A stretch of DNA of 45,495 bases from a virus: positions 1 to 45,495 of IMG/VR virus record IMGVR_UViG_3300033985_000217, one strand, 5' to 3'. Under the pieces are notes generated by a model. That model was not told where the DNA came from. It worked only from the letters and a program-made list of their open reading frames with translations, and ran no database searches. The position numbers and the translations under genes are program-made. Positions 8,318 to 16,234 of the stretch are shown piece after piece. Every line of letters starts with the position of its first letter. Positions within the stretch are counted from its first letter, which is position 1.

Positions 8318-9394
8318 TTAGACTTCCTTTATCTTATCTAAAATAAATTGTTGAATTTCGAATGGCAAATCAGGCCATACTATTTCTGGATTTTCTAACA
8401 AAGCTTCCACAGTATCTTTATCTAATATACCTTGTAATTCATTTGCAACAGAATATAATTCTGTCAATGTAGGCATTATTAATGCATCTTTTTCATATTG
8501 ATCCATCCAACTATTCATAACTTCTTCAGGAGTCCCAATAATTGGATAATACTTATCTAAAGACGCAAGTTTATCCAATTGTCTTAACCTTTCAGTAAAT
8601 TGTTGCGGTGTATAATAACTTGATATTTTATATAATTTTTTATATCCTTCTTTAATACTAGCTTCTTTTGTCATGTTAGCTCTTTTTTCTATAATTTCAT
8701 GTAAGTTTTCAGGATAATATTTTACTTCCGCATACTTTTTTAATGGATTATCGTCCGATATTTCTATATTGTATTGCTTAGCTTTCGTTATAATATTCTT
8801 TGCTAATTTTGACCTTTGATCAGCCGGCATATCTTGGTAAACTTTACCATACATTTTTATCGCAGCTCTAACATGATTTTCGTCGGGCATAGGGAATTTT
8901 CTTATCTTTTTCCCATCTTGATTAATAACCAATCCAAAAGCTGAATCCGGTAAAGATTCTCTTTCTTGATAACTCAGTTTTGATGCGGTTTTCTTCATTA
9001 AAAAATCTCTTTGTGCCGGTACTTGTTCTTCTGTAAAATAAATAACAGGATATTCTGGATTGTAATCTTTAGCCATGTTGGCATATTTTTGTATACTGTT
9101 AGATATAGATACCCCATATTTTTCTCCTGCATATGCTAGACGCTTAGCAACTTTATTTATGCAGGTAATAGGTAATTTTTCTGCAGTCTTTTTAAAATAT
9201 TCTAAAGAGACTTTTGTATTTTCCTCAGAATCTATTGGATATTTTGGATATGAATTAAATTTATTATCTTTAATGATAATAGCATGATTGAACGCAGAAG
9301 GTCGTGACATTGAAGCGTACTTTTTAAATTCTTCCCCAATTTTTTCAAAACCATCATCAAACTGATCGTACACTTCTCCAATTAAGGTAAACAT
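8318..9394 (-). CDS. Virion protein with two DUF6582-like repeats
   Basis: This is a 358-residue protein. Residues 151-212 begin SAFGLVINQDGKKIRKFPMP and continue with DENHVRAAIKMYGKV, a run of K-L-A-K and AKQYNI. This matches the 'SAF...KDG.R..PI.DE.HVRNAL' module (DUF6582) found in phage head proteins. Residues 33-98 are a diverged copy (SAFNHAIIIKD, YPIDSEENTKVSLEYF, AKRLAYAGEKYGV), so the domain is duplicated. The rest has K-x-A motifs at intervals (FKKYASM, FKKTAEK, MKKTASK, KKYAEV). It ends in a helical Asp/Glu-rich segment. A capsid-associated role is inferred; the function of the domain is unknown. Confidence 0.65.
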   Translation of the reverse strand: MFTLIGEVYDQFDDGFEKIGEEFKKYASMSRPSAFNHAIIIKDNKFNSYPKYPIDSEENTKVSLEYFKKTAEKLPITCINKVAKRLAYAGEKYGVSISNSIQKYANMAKDYNPEYPVIYFTEEQVPAQRDFLMKKTASKLSYQERESLPDSAFGLVINQDGKKIRKFPMPDENHVRAAIKMYGKVYQDMPADQRSKLAKNIITKAKQYNIEISDDNPLKKYAEVKYYPENLHEIIEKRANMTKEASIKEGYKKLYKISSYYTPQQFTERLRQLDKLASLDKYYPIIGTPEEVMNSWMDQYEKDALIMPTLTELYSVANELQGILDKDTVEALLENPEIVWPDLPFEIQQFILDKIKEV

Positions 9395-9399
9395 TTAAA

Positions 9400-10071
9400 T
9401 CACCTCGCAGCTTCTTCATCAAAAGTAACAGGTTCAATTCTTGAGAACACAAATTGCATGTTTTCTGCTATCATAACTGTATTAGCTGATACACTTAGAG
9501 AATAAGCGTTAAGTACACAATTTTTCAATTCAATTATTCTATCTGGATATTCTATAGAATTGTATCCACCTATATTTTCAGCACCAGTCGCAGTATCGCC
9601 ACTAATGTTCGTATCTAATGAAGTACCTTTTTTATACATCGCAATTAATAAAGATACTGGGTCTTCAAATATCTCGTGTAATATGCTAAATACAACTCTT
9701 CTTTTTTGTACAGGATAATTAAAATAGTAATCTTGATTGTCTTTTACAAAATTAAAATATTTTAATAAATTGCCTGTATTCACTAACAATTTAGATATAC
9801 CTAATGTACCATCTACACCGTTTTCAGCAAAATCTGATACATTAGAACCTAACTCAAAGAATCTTTGCATTTGTTTCGTTTGATTCATGGTTAAATTTTG
9901 GACTTTACCTATTGGTAAAAGATCGGTTGCATCACTAAAATTGTTAACTATCTTGAAAGCATTCAAATCCTGTTTAATTGGCAACATGAACAATATATGA
10001 TTACTTTTTACAAAGTCATTTGCAGTATACTGGTTATCGTTGACTAATTGAGTTTTTGGGTCCCAAGCCAT
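9400..10071 (-). CDS. Tail tube-like protein A
   Basis: This 223-residue protein lies downstream of the sheath gene and a second tube-like gene. Its core (residues about 50-130) has LLPIGKVQNLTMNQTKQMQR followed by FFELGSN and a G-T-L-G-I-S-K-L-L-V strand. The neighbouring 181-residue protein has the same order (MGLLQDITLQEYRMTQPIKE, IGSLVP, GSISLNKVLV). Both end in a 'L-x-V-S-A-x-x-x-V-I-E-x-x-x-F-x-F-(S/T)-x-I-E' strand. This shared tail-tube signature suggests a duplicated tube gene, one perhaps being the main tube and the other a terminator or initiator of the tube. The ATG at 10071 follows AAGGGGGG. Confidence 0.7.
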   Translation of the reverse strand: MAWDPKTQLVNDNQYTANDFVKSNHILFMLPIKQDLNAFKIVNNFSDATDLLPIGKVQNLTMNQTKQMQRFFELGSNVSDFAENGVDGTLGISKLLVNTGNLLKYFNFVKDNQDYYFNYPVQKRRVVFSILHEIFEDPVSLLIAMYKKGTSLDTNISGDTATGAENIGGYNSIEYPDRIIELKNCVLNAYSLSVSANTVMIAENMQFVFSRIEPVTFDEEAAR

Positions 10072-10086
10072 TCATTATTCCCCCCT

Positions 10087-10632
10087 TCAGGCTATATCTT
10101 CTATTTTTGTAAATAAAAAAGTAGCCGATTCTATTACAACTGGTTGTCCAGCAGATACATTGAGACTTTTATCCTGTATTTTCGCCTTTTCTATTCTTGA
10201 TTTACCTACTATTGAAGCACTGAATCCAGTTATATCGTTTAATAAATCTGCTTCTTTTGGATCAAAAGCAACGAGAATAAAGTTAGTAGTTTTTCCAAAA
10301 GTTTGTAAAAGATCCATCTCTAATTTAGATACGTCGTTATGTGTAGCAGCTATAATGCCTTCATTAAAAACGAGTACTTTATTTAGACTTATACTACCTT
10401 GAAAAGGACCTGGCAAATATATTGGTACCAAACTTCCAATTTCCTTTATAGGTTGCGTCATTCTATATTCTTGCAATGTAATATCTTGCAAAAGTCCCAT
10501 TGGTATATATTCAACAGAACCATTGATAACTGATTCTCTATACAATGCAAATCTATAAGAGGCTAATAATTCCGAATCATTAGTTGAAATCATCTTTTCA
10601 ACTTCTTGATCTAAATTCCATTCAGTTGCCAT
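10087..10632 (-). CDS. Tail tube-like protein B
   Basis: This is a 181-residue protein from the ATG at 10632, placed after AAGGGGGGAAAAC. A longer frame from 10668 is possible but has no ribosome site. It is homologous in pattern to the next gene downstream: an N-terminal helix, MGLLQDITLQEYRMTQPIKE, IGSLVPIYLPGPFQGSISLN, and a final strand FLFTKIEDI. It lies just after the sheath gene, separated by a hairpin at 10671-10686, as in most contractile tails where sheath and tube are adjacent. I infer the inner tube protein. The pair should stack as hexameric rings inside the sheath. Confidence 0.75.
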   Translation of the reverse strand: MATEWNLDQEVEKMISTNDSELLASYRFALYRESVINGSVEYIPMGLLQDITLQEYRMTQPIKEIGSLVPIYLPGPFQGSISLNKVLVFNEGIIAATHNDVSKLEMDLLQTFGKTTNFILVAFDPKEADLLNDITGFSASIVGKSRIEKAKIQDKSLNVSAGQPVVIESATFLFTKIEDIA

Positions 10633-10670
10633 ATTTTGTTTTCCCCCCTTATCAATAAAAATGGGCAAAA

Positions 10671-10686
10671 GGGGATATTAATCCCC
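10671..10686 (-). terminator. Attenuating hairpin between sheath and tube genes
   Basis: GGGGAT (10671-10676) pairs with ATCCCC (10681-10686) around an ATTA loop, seven bases after the sheath stop. Read leftward the hairpin is followed by TTTTGCCCATTTTT, an interrupted U tract, so partial termination or an mRNA-processing or stability role is more likely than a full stop. Read rightward it is followed by CGTTTTTT. Confidence 0.5.
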
Positions 10687-10692
10687 CGTTTT

Positions 10693-12687
10693 TTATCTGG
10701 TTCTAACTTTAAGAGTTATAATTCCACCTTTCATAGGTAATTCTGGGAAGTAATTAATTGTTAAATTAATATACTTTGGATTTTCCGGGTCTGCTCCATA
10801 TTCACTTACTGTAACATCGTTTCCTATTAACCCCATATTAGCATGTTCTTTCAACCTTGCATTCACTATATCAACTATCAACCTTATAGAACTCATTGTA
10901 AGTTGTTGCGTATTTTTAAGTTTGTTTTGTACTACATTGTTTATATCTTTAGCCGACCAATCAACAGAACTTACAACTGAATGTTCACTACCTTTAGAAT
11001 CCAACGTATCAGTAGTAACTTGATCGACTAATGTTGGAGCCCCTTCTACACCTTGCTCTAATACCATTAACCCTGCAGAAGAAAGAGTTTCTATTTGTAA
11101 TTCATTAAAATAAAGTCTATTATCTAATGGATAATAAATACCAATAATTTCAGGCAAAGATTGATACGTTAACTGATAATGAGGTGTAGATTCATTCATG
11201 TACTTTGTAGTTAACGCCATAACAGCACATGCACCATAAATCCCAGGAACTGGATAATTTATTCCTTTATAATTAACTTTCAAAACTGGGTTGAATATTA
11301 TATCTATTCTTTTTTCATTTATACTATCCATCTTTGATATAATATCTTCAACAATAGCTTGTTTATCGTTTAGAGCAAAGTTGGTCGACGCATCATTGAA
11401 CCCGTTGAAACCTAATGCAAATTTGACATAATCCAATTTGCTTTCTCTTTCTTTGATATAAGCATTTATTTGAGGAAGTATTGAAAATCCTGATAAAACA
11501 GTATATGCGTATACTCCTCGTTCTCCCATATAATTTAGTTTATCTTGTATATCAACCATATCGTTAAGGTCAAATATAGAATCAAAATCGTTAGAACTAG
11601 AAGTTGACGCTATAGCATAAACGCCTTGACCGGAACCAGAAATATGTAAATAACAACCGTACGCAATTGGATTCAATGGATGTATAACGCCAAATTTAGT
11701 TTCAATATCTCCTATATTTTGTATATATTGTAAAGAAGAATAAATTGGATTATCTATGTTATATTCAACAGTTAATGTTTTATCCGTCATGTCGTATGTT
11801 GGATTTATATAAATTAATCCTTTCATTGGATCTACCCAATATTCCGGGTCCACAAAACCTGAATCAGAAAAATCTCTATCTTGTAAAAAATCTGGATAAT
11901 AAACAAATTCTTCTTCCATTGGTGTTGCTGGCGTGGTTGAAGTATCCAACCAAGTTGCTTTTACTGTTAAATAAGATGTTGGATTGGTTTCAGAAAATTT
12001 TATAGGGTTGTCTCTCAACTCGAAAACAGTTTGATTTAAACTCATCGTTTGTGTAACCAAAGAGAAAGATTGTGAAGCACCTAAAGTTACTTTTTTCTGA
12101 GCCTTGTATTCTACAAGAATTGCAAAGCTTGAATTAGAATTACCTGTTCCATCTATTAGTATTGGTCTTGTTTCACCAGCCATGTTCACTGGAACTGGTG
12201 GTGTTCCTGCACCATCAACTAAAAATTTTGGAATAACTATTTTATCAGCTGTTATACCACTTGGCACTGTATTACCAAAATCATCCATCCATTCATTTTC
12301 TTTAACTACCTTAGTTATATCTACATAAGATACATCTATTTCAGGAACTTTCATAGGAGGAAATCCTCTGAAATATTCCCTTGAAAAATTTCTTATTCCT
12401 ATATCAAAAGATACCGACCCTGGAATGAGATATACTTTGACAGAATTTAAATCCACTACATCGTATAATTCGTTTCTTTTTGGATAGCTAACAATAAAAT
12501 TATCAACTTCTCCTGTCTTATACGTTATCCTTTGCCCCAATGAATCTACAACAAGGGCATCTTGTCCTTCTATTACAATGTTACTGGCACCAATTATTCC
12601 AGCTGGAAATCTTGGTATTTGTGTAGTTAATTGAGGTTCCAAAATATATTCTTGTTTGACTTTAAAGCCTGGTTTTCTGTATGCCAT
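10693..12687 (-). CDS. Contractile tail sheath protein
   Basis: This 664-residue protein forms the contractile outer tail. The C-terminal third is diagnostic: YPVPGIYGACAVMALTTKY, LYFNELQIETLSSAGLMVLE, VDQVTTDTL, then SSIRLIVDIVNARLKEHANM and a final beta strand (GGIITLKVRTR) typical of sheath domain IV. The middle holds FALGFNGFNDASTNFALNDK and other variable subdomains. I choose the ATG at 12687 (MAYRKPGFKV). A GTG at 12717 is in frame but abuts the ribosome site. The site AAGGAGGGG (12725-12717) is 29 bases away in sequence, but a seven-base-pair hairpin between them shortens the effective gap to about 12. Confidence 0.9.
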   Translation of the reverse strand: MAYRKPGFKVKQEYILEPQLTTQIPRFPAGIIGASNIVIEGQDALVVDSLGQRITYKTGEVDNFIVSYPKRNELYDVVDLNSVKVYLIPGSVSFDIGIRNFSREYFRGFPPMKVPEIDVSYVDITKVVKENEWMDDFGNTVPSGITADKIVIPKFLVDGAGTPPVPVNMAGETRPILIDGTGNSNSSFAILVEYKAQKKVTLGASQSFSLVTQTMSLNQTVFELRDNPIKFSETNPTSYLTVKATWLDTSTTPATPMEEEFVYYPDFLQDRDFSDSGFVDPEYWVDPMKGLIYINPTYDMTDKTLTVEYNIDNPIYSSLQYIQNIGDIETKFGVIHPLNPIAYGCYLHISGSGQGVYAIASTSSSNDFDSIFDLNDMVDIQDKLNYMGERGVYAYTVLSGFSILPQINAYIKERESKLDYVKFALGFNGFNDASTNFALNDKQAIVEDIISKMDSINEKRIDIIFNPVLKVNYKGINYPVPGIYGACAVMALTTKYMNESTPHYQLTYQSLPEIIGIYYPLDNRLYFNELQIETLSSAGLMVLEQGVEGAPTLVDQVTTDTLDSKGSEHSVVSSVDWSAKDINNVVQNKLKNTQQLTMSSIRLIVDIVNARLKEHANMGLIGNDVTVSEYGADPENPKYINLTINYFPELPMKGGIITLKVRTR

Positions 12688-12725
12688 TTTATTTACCGTT
12701 ATTTTATAACGGCTCACCCCTCCTT
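12687..12725 (-). promoter_or_regulatory. Hairpin-bridged ribosome binding site of the sheath gene
   Basis: Read on the mRNA strand: AAGGAGGGG (12725-12717), TGAG, a perfect seven-base-pair stem CCGTTAT/ATAACGG (12712-12706 and 12702-12696) with a three-base loop, TAAATAAA, then ATG (12687-12685). The stem accounts for the unusually long linear spacing. T4 genes 25 and 38 are known to use hairpins this way. Confidence 0.7.
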
Positions 12726-12746
12726 CTTAAACTTTTCTTTCATTTA

Positions 12747-12755
12747 ATTTTATCA
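12747..12755 (-). promoter_or_regulatory. Possible extended -10 promoter before the sheath gene
   Basis: Leftward, TGA-TAAAAT (12755-12747) matches an extended -10, in the 95-base gap before the sheath gene. No good -35 lies 17 bases upstream. It resembles the TGATATAATT boxes found at other module starts in this window. Confidence 0.35.
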
Positions 12756-12782
12756 TCTTTGATTTTGATACTTAGTAAAATA

Positions 12783-13352
12783 CTATTCCTCATCTACCAG
12801 ATTAGCAATTACTTTAACCTTTTCAAAAATACTTTCAACTAATTTGTAATCTATTTCATAATTAAATAGAACATCAGCTTGAACGGGAATATTGTATAAA
12901 ATTTTAGCATTATCCTGTATTATCATTGCAGACCCTATTCCTGCCGGTTCTACTTCATGAAAGAATCTTTCAAACGTATTTTTATACTTTTTGAGTTGCA
13001 TAAAATATTGTGTTGCTAATCTATATCCTTCAGTTTCATTTGGAGTTATAAAATTTATTATTACATTTGTAGATAATAAAAAAGTATGTAACCCTTTAGT
13101 ATATAAAGTTGAACCCGTTTCATTAGGAAAAAAATTAGTAGCATCACTAATTCCAGCAACATCAACTAAAACTATCAACCGTTTATTTCCTTTGTTATTG
13201 AATTCAACAGTATTGAATGCAAATCTCAAATCATAATCTTCTTCATCTAAACTCATCACTTCTTTTAAAAAATAATCTAAGTGATCGATGAAAACCGCTC
13301 CAATAATTTCATGAAAAGACCAGTTATATCCCTCTGCAGTCTCCGTATCCAT
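12783..13352 (-). CDS. Putative tail completion/terminator protein
   Basis: This 189-residue protein lies between the gp10-like neck protein and the sheath. The start at 13352 is well supported by AGGGGAGGC nine bases before the ATG, although this makes it overlap the preceding gene by 76 bases. The N-terminal half has FHEIIGAVFIDHLDYFLKEV and RLIVLVDVAGISDATNFF. The C-terminal half is beta-rich (SAMIIQDNAKILYNIPVQAD). No strong family match is seen. Position directly before the sheath is that of tail terminator or completion proteins in myoviruses, and I infer that role with low certainty. Confidence 0.55.
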   Translation of the reverse strand: MDTETAEGYNWSFHEIIGAVFIDHLDYFLKEVMSLDEEDYDLRFAFNTVEFNNKGNKRLIVLVDVAGISDATNFFPNETGSTLYTKGLHTFLLSTNVIINFITPNETEGYRLATQYFMQLKKYKNTFERFFHEVEPAGIGSAMIIQDNAKILYNIPVQADVLFNYEIDYKLVESIFEKVKVIANLVDEE

Positions 13353-13846
13353 GGTAATGCCTCCCCTAATGATTCTCTTGCTTCAGTTACTGCTTCTTCT
13401 ATGCTGTTAACAACGGTATTTCTTAAATAATATCTCGGAGCTATTCCTGGATTCCACCATCCACCTTGTTCAAGAGAACGTTCAGATACATATCTTATAA
13501 TAGTTGTCCCATCTTTCAATTTTATAGGTACTCGTTTGCCTCTTAAATATGTCATTTGTCGGGGACTTGTTCCTTGTTCTAAAAAGTTGAAGATTTTATT
13601 TGAAGAAATTATTCTAACACCACTAGCTTCTGGTGTTACTTTGATTCCTTCTACAAATCTTTTAACAGCTCTATTTGATAATCTCTCATCGTTAAGTAAA
13701 GTCAACTTTATATTTTGCCTTATAGCTCTAGCAATAGCACGTGTTGATAACTGATTGATATCAGCCCACGTCAAAAGGTACGTAAGTTCGTTCCCCCGCC
13801 GTACTGTATTTAGTGTGAAACGATAGGAATCTACGTAAAATATCAT
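13277..13846 (-). CDS. HK97 gp10-like neck/tail completion protein
   Basis: This is a 189-residue protein from the ATG at 13846, preceded by GGTGGAG. A TTG at 13870 in frame has no good site. A central FLEQGTSPRQMTYLRGKRVP (about 98-117) followed by I-K-L-K-D-G matches the 'F(V/L)E.GTSP...P..GK.L' signature of HK97 gp10-like and related head-tail joining proteins. Before it lies a long helix of the sort these proteins use to pack in a ring. It overlaps the upstream gene by 86 bases and the downstream gene by 76 bases, so three neck genes are tightly interlocked and probably translated in fixed ratio. Confidence 0.65.
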   Translation of the reverse strand: MIFYVDSYRFTLNTVRRGNELTYLLTWADINQLSTRAIARAIRQNIKLTLLNDERLSNRAVKRFVEGIKVTPEASGVRIISSNKIFNFLEQGTSPRQMTYLRGKRVPIKLKDGTTIIRYVSERSLEQGGWWNPGIAPRYYLRNTVVNSIEEAVTEARESLGEALPWIRRLQRDITGLFMKLLERFSSIT

Positions 13847-14579
13847 ATCTCTCCACCACTTCTCCAACAATTGATTGGTACAATATTCTATTCAAATTGG
13901 ATACAAATTTAGAACCAACTATTTTTACAACAAGATCTTGCGTATCAAAATATAAAAAATCACCTTCATAAGAAGGTATTTGTAAATCTGCTATAATAGA
14001 TATACTTTGACTCGATATGATGGGTTTTTGATTAGTTCGTCTATATGGATCCATAGTATATATCCCATAGAACTCAGTACCGGGAACGTATCCTCCTACT
14101 ATACCTGTACCAAAACATTTGGTACAGTTTGGATCACCAGCTTTTTTTAGTGTGGGATTATAACATTCACAGATTTCCCCACCTCTTTTGAGCTTAAAAA
14201 GATACCCATGTACCCCCCCGCCAAGCTTCATCTTGATATTCAATTCTTCTCTCATTTTTTCAACAACAGGGTCTTCTTTCCAACTTATATATATCGGGTC
14301 TGTTTTGTATTCTGTATTAGTTTTAGTATCTACTAATACAAGTTGATATCCTATATATCTATTAAATAAATGTGAATCCTCTTTATACAAAACATCTCGA
14401 TAAAATTCAACAAATTCAGGCAACTTTATTTTTTTTGTAATATTCTCAGGATTATCTAAAAATCGGTATAAGTACATATCCCATCTATTAACATCAAATA
14501 CATGGGCTTTGTTGAACTTCCATACTAACATGTAACCTAATGGGTCTACATATACTTGAAAATCATCTATATATTTCAC
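13761..14579 (-). CDS. Neck/virion protein with a CxC...CxxC zinc site
   Basis: This is a 272-residue protein. After an N-terminal beta-rich domain (YIDDFQVYVDPLGYMLVWKF) it has CECYNPTLKKAG then NCTKCFGTG (residues 137-158), a knuckle with cysteines at 137, 139, 152 and 155. This is followed by GIVGGYVPGTEF. The 'C..CFGTG..GGY' motif is characteristic of a virion protein family of myoviruses and jumbo phages near the neck and baseplate genes. The C-terminal part looks like a beta barrel. The GTG start at 14579 follows AAAGGGGC. Its exact place in the particle is unknown; head-tail connection is inferred from its neighbours. Confidence 0.6.
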   Translation of the reverse strand: MKYIDDFQVYVDPLGYMLVWKFNKAHVFDVNRWDMYLYRFLDNPENITKKIKLPEFVEFYRDVLYKEDSHLFNRYIGYQLVLVDTKTNTEYKTDPIYISWKEDPVVEKMREELNIKMKLGGGVHGYLFKLKRGGEICECYNPTLKKAGDPNCTKCFGTGIVGGYVPGTEFYGIYTMDPYRRTNQKPIISSQSISIIADLQIPSYEGDFLYFDTQDLVVKIVGSKFVSNLNRILYQSIVGEVVERYDILRRFLSFHTKYSTAGERTYVPFDVG

Positions 14580-14607
14580 AATGAAAAAAGCCCCTTTTTA
14601 TGAAACT

Positions 14608-15267
14608 TTAATATCCCCACCAATAGTCCCAATTTGTCAATGTTTCTGCTTCGTAAGAACCCCAAGCAGCATCCCAATTAGCTTGCCTTTTATATTCACC
14701 TAAATAGAATTGATATTTCGAATGAAACACATTGAACCATTTCTCAAAATATGGAGATTTATCCAAATCGATAGTTACTTCTCCGCCTTGCCATGGTACA
14801 TTGTTTCTACCCGCTACGTCGGATAATCTTCTGTATGCATGTGATAATGTGCCATAGATAATTATGGGGTCTATCTTACCGTATGCTTCTGGAATAGTTA
14901 GTTTTGCAGTTAATGGTGGAGTCATATTGAATTCTTGAAGTGTCAATTGAATTAATTCTATATATTGTCTATCACTGTAAAATGCTTTATTCATAAGTTT
15001 ATTTACTTCAGGGTAATCGCCAATCAACGCCCTTATTGAGGATATCCAACTTTTATATATATTTATAAGTGAATCGTTTACTAAACTTTTAAAAATAATT
15101 TGTAAATAATTTTTTTGGGGTGTACCATCTATTAATTTGGTTAAATTACTAAAATTAATTTCATTAACAAAAAAATTGGCATGTATTAGATTTTCAAAAG
15201 AAATACTTTTTGCCATGTATACTTCATTATTAACTTCTATTTCAAAACTATTAATAGTAATTGGCAT
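14608..15267 (-). CDS. Hypothetical structural protein
   Basis: This is a 219-residue protein of the neck region. It has an N-terminal beta strand pair (ITINSFEIEVNNEVYMAKSI), a helical middle, TLSHAYRRLSDVAGRNNVPW around 137-156, and a C-terminus very rich in tryptophan and tyrosine (WDAAWGSYEAETLTNWDYWW). The aromatic tail suggests a packing interface with another virion protein. AAGGAGA precedes the ATG at 15267 at good spacing. I recognise no family. Its place between small acidic head proteins and the zinc-knuckle protein suggests a head-completion role. Confidence 0.6.
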   Translation of the reverse strand: MPITINSFEIEVNNEVYMAKSISFENLIHANFFVNEINFSNLTKLIDGTPQKNYLQIIFKSLVNDSLINIYKSWISSIRALIGDYPEVNKLMNKAFYSDRQYIELIQLTLQEFNMTPPLTAKLTIPEAYGKIDPIIIYGTLSHAYRRLSDVAGRNNVPWQGGEVTIDLDKSPYFEKWFNVFHSKYQFYLGEYKRQANWDAAWGSYEAETLTNWDYWWGY

Positions 15268-15301
15268 AATTACGTCTCCTTATTGAGTTTACTAGGAGAT
15301 A

Positions 15302-15730
15302 CTATTTATCTTGAGTTTTACCAAAAAAAGCATCTAACTTTTCAATTATTTCTTTCTTAGTATCGCTTGAATTAATATCCACTCCATGTTTTTCAGCTAA
15401 TGCAACTAAATCTGCTTTAGTCATATTATCTGAATATTCAACCTGTTCAGATGGAGCTTTTTCTAAATTTTCTTCTCTTTCCTTTACCACTTCTGCTGGT
15501 TCCTCAATTGGTACAGGTGATTTTTCAGGAGCTACGACGTCCTTAACTTCTTTCACTTCTTGATATTTGATATATCCTAAATTTTGTAATACTCTTAAAT
15601 CATATAATGCTCTTTCTTCATTATCTTCTTCAACTACATAATCCACTTCTTTGCCAGCCGGAATAGCTTGAAATCTATACAATATTCTCACTGGAAATTT
15701 AGATACATTTTTTACTTTGAATGTTTTCAT
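15302..15730 (-). CDS. Small virion protein with C-terminal HeH/SAP-like domain
   Basis: This is a 142-residue protein. Residues 1-58 form a small beta/alpha domain ending ALYDLRVLQNLGYIKYQEV. A Pro/Glu/Val-rich linker (about 60-98) leads to a C-terminal helix-extended-helix (NMTKADLVALAEKHGVDINS, then KKEIIEKL, 102-136). This matches the HeH/SAP-type module that binds nucleic acid or packs on proteins. The N-terminal domain resembles that of the upstream gene (ELTKLGYLKPVSFEE), so the two are probably paralogues. The start at 15730 is separated from its ribosome site by a hairpin. Confidence 0.6.
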   Translation of the reverse strand: MKTFKVKNVSKFPVRILYRFQAIPAGKEVDYVVEEDNEERALYDLRVLQNLGYIKYQEVKEVKDVVAPEKSPVPIEEPAEVVKEREENLEKAPSEQVEYSDNMTKADLVALAEKHGVDINSSDTKKEIIEKLDAFFGKTQDK

Positions 15731-15772
15731 GTTATTTTGATGCCATAATTAAAATAGCATCATTCCCTCCTT
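15728..15772 (-). promoter_or_regulatory. Hairpin-bridged ribosome binding site
   Basis: Read on the mRNA strand: AAAGGAGGG (about 15772-15764), AAT, an eight-base-pair stem GATGCTAT/ATGGCATC (15761-15754 and 15746-15739, one U-G wobble) with a seven-base loop, AAAATAAC, then ATG (15730-15728). The linear gap exceeds 30 bases; without the stem it is about 11. Confidence 0.65.
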
Positions 15773-15784
15773 TCTTGTAATATG

Positions 15785-16135
15785 TTACATTCCACCTTTC
15801 AAAGCTTCTAATTTTTCTATAGTTATTTTTTTGTTATCGATTTTGGGATTACCCGTTTTTTTCAAACTTTCTATATATTTTAAATTTTCTTCCTTTTTGG
15901 CTTTTAAATACTCTTCACCCTTCTTATAAAATTCCTTAAATTCCTTTTCAAATTTTTCTTTTTCAGCTTCTTCAAAACTAACCGGTTTTAAATATCCTAA
16001 TTTTGTTAACTCTTCTAATTGTTCTAAAAGATCAGAATCAGCTGTTAACAAATCTACATGTATATTACTATCAGGTTCATACAATTTTTTACCCCAAATT
16101 CTCACATGACCATTCTGTGTTTTAAATTTCGCCAT
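15785..16135 (-). CDS. Small charged virion protein, paralogue of the next gene
   Basis: This is a 116-residue protein. Residues 1-55 share a pattern with the following gene: an FK(T/V) strand, VRI, a beta turn, an acidic helix and LGY(L/I)K. The rest is a long Lys/Glu helix (EKEKFEKEFKEFYKKGEEYL) and a short basic tail. It lacks the C-terminal HeH module of its neighbour. AAGGAGGT stands before the ATG at 16135. It lies directly after the capsid gene and the hairpin at 16175-16216, so a capsid-associated role such as a head-tail joining or vertex protein is possible. No family is recognised. Confidence 0.55.
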   Translation of the reverse strand: MAKFKTQNGHVRIWGKKLYEPDSNIHVDLLTADSDLLEQLEELTKLGYLKPVSFEEAEKEKFEKEFKEFYKKGEEYLKAKKEENLKYIESLKKTGNPKIDNKKITIEKLEALKGGM

Positions 16136-16174
16136 TTTTTCCAGTACCTCCTTAACTTTTTTTGAAAAATGAAA

Positions 16175-16216
16175 GGGGATAGCCCTTTTTGTTTTTTTAC
16201 AAATATTTCTATCCCC
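16175..16216 (-). terminator. Terminator/attenuator after the major capsid gene
   Basis: Leftward, GGGGATAG (16216-16209) pairs with CTATCCCC (16182-16175), eight base pairs. The loop holds a second stem, TTTGT/ACAAA. TTTCATTTTT follows. This is 18 bases after the capsid stop, and probably lets capsid mRNA exceed that of downstream genes. Confidence 0.6.
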
Positions 16217-16234
16217 CTATTACCCATCAAAAAA

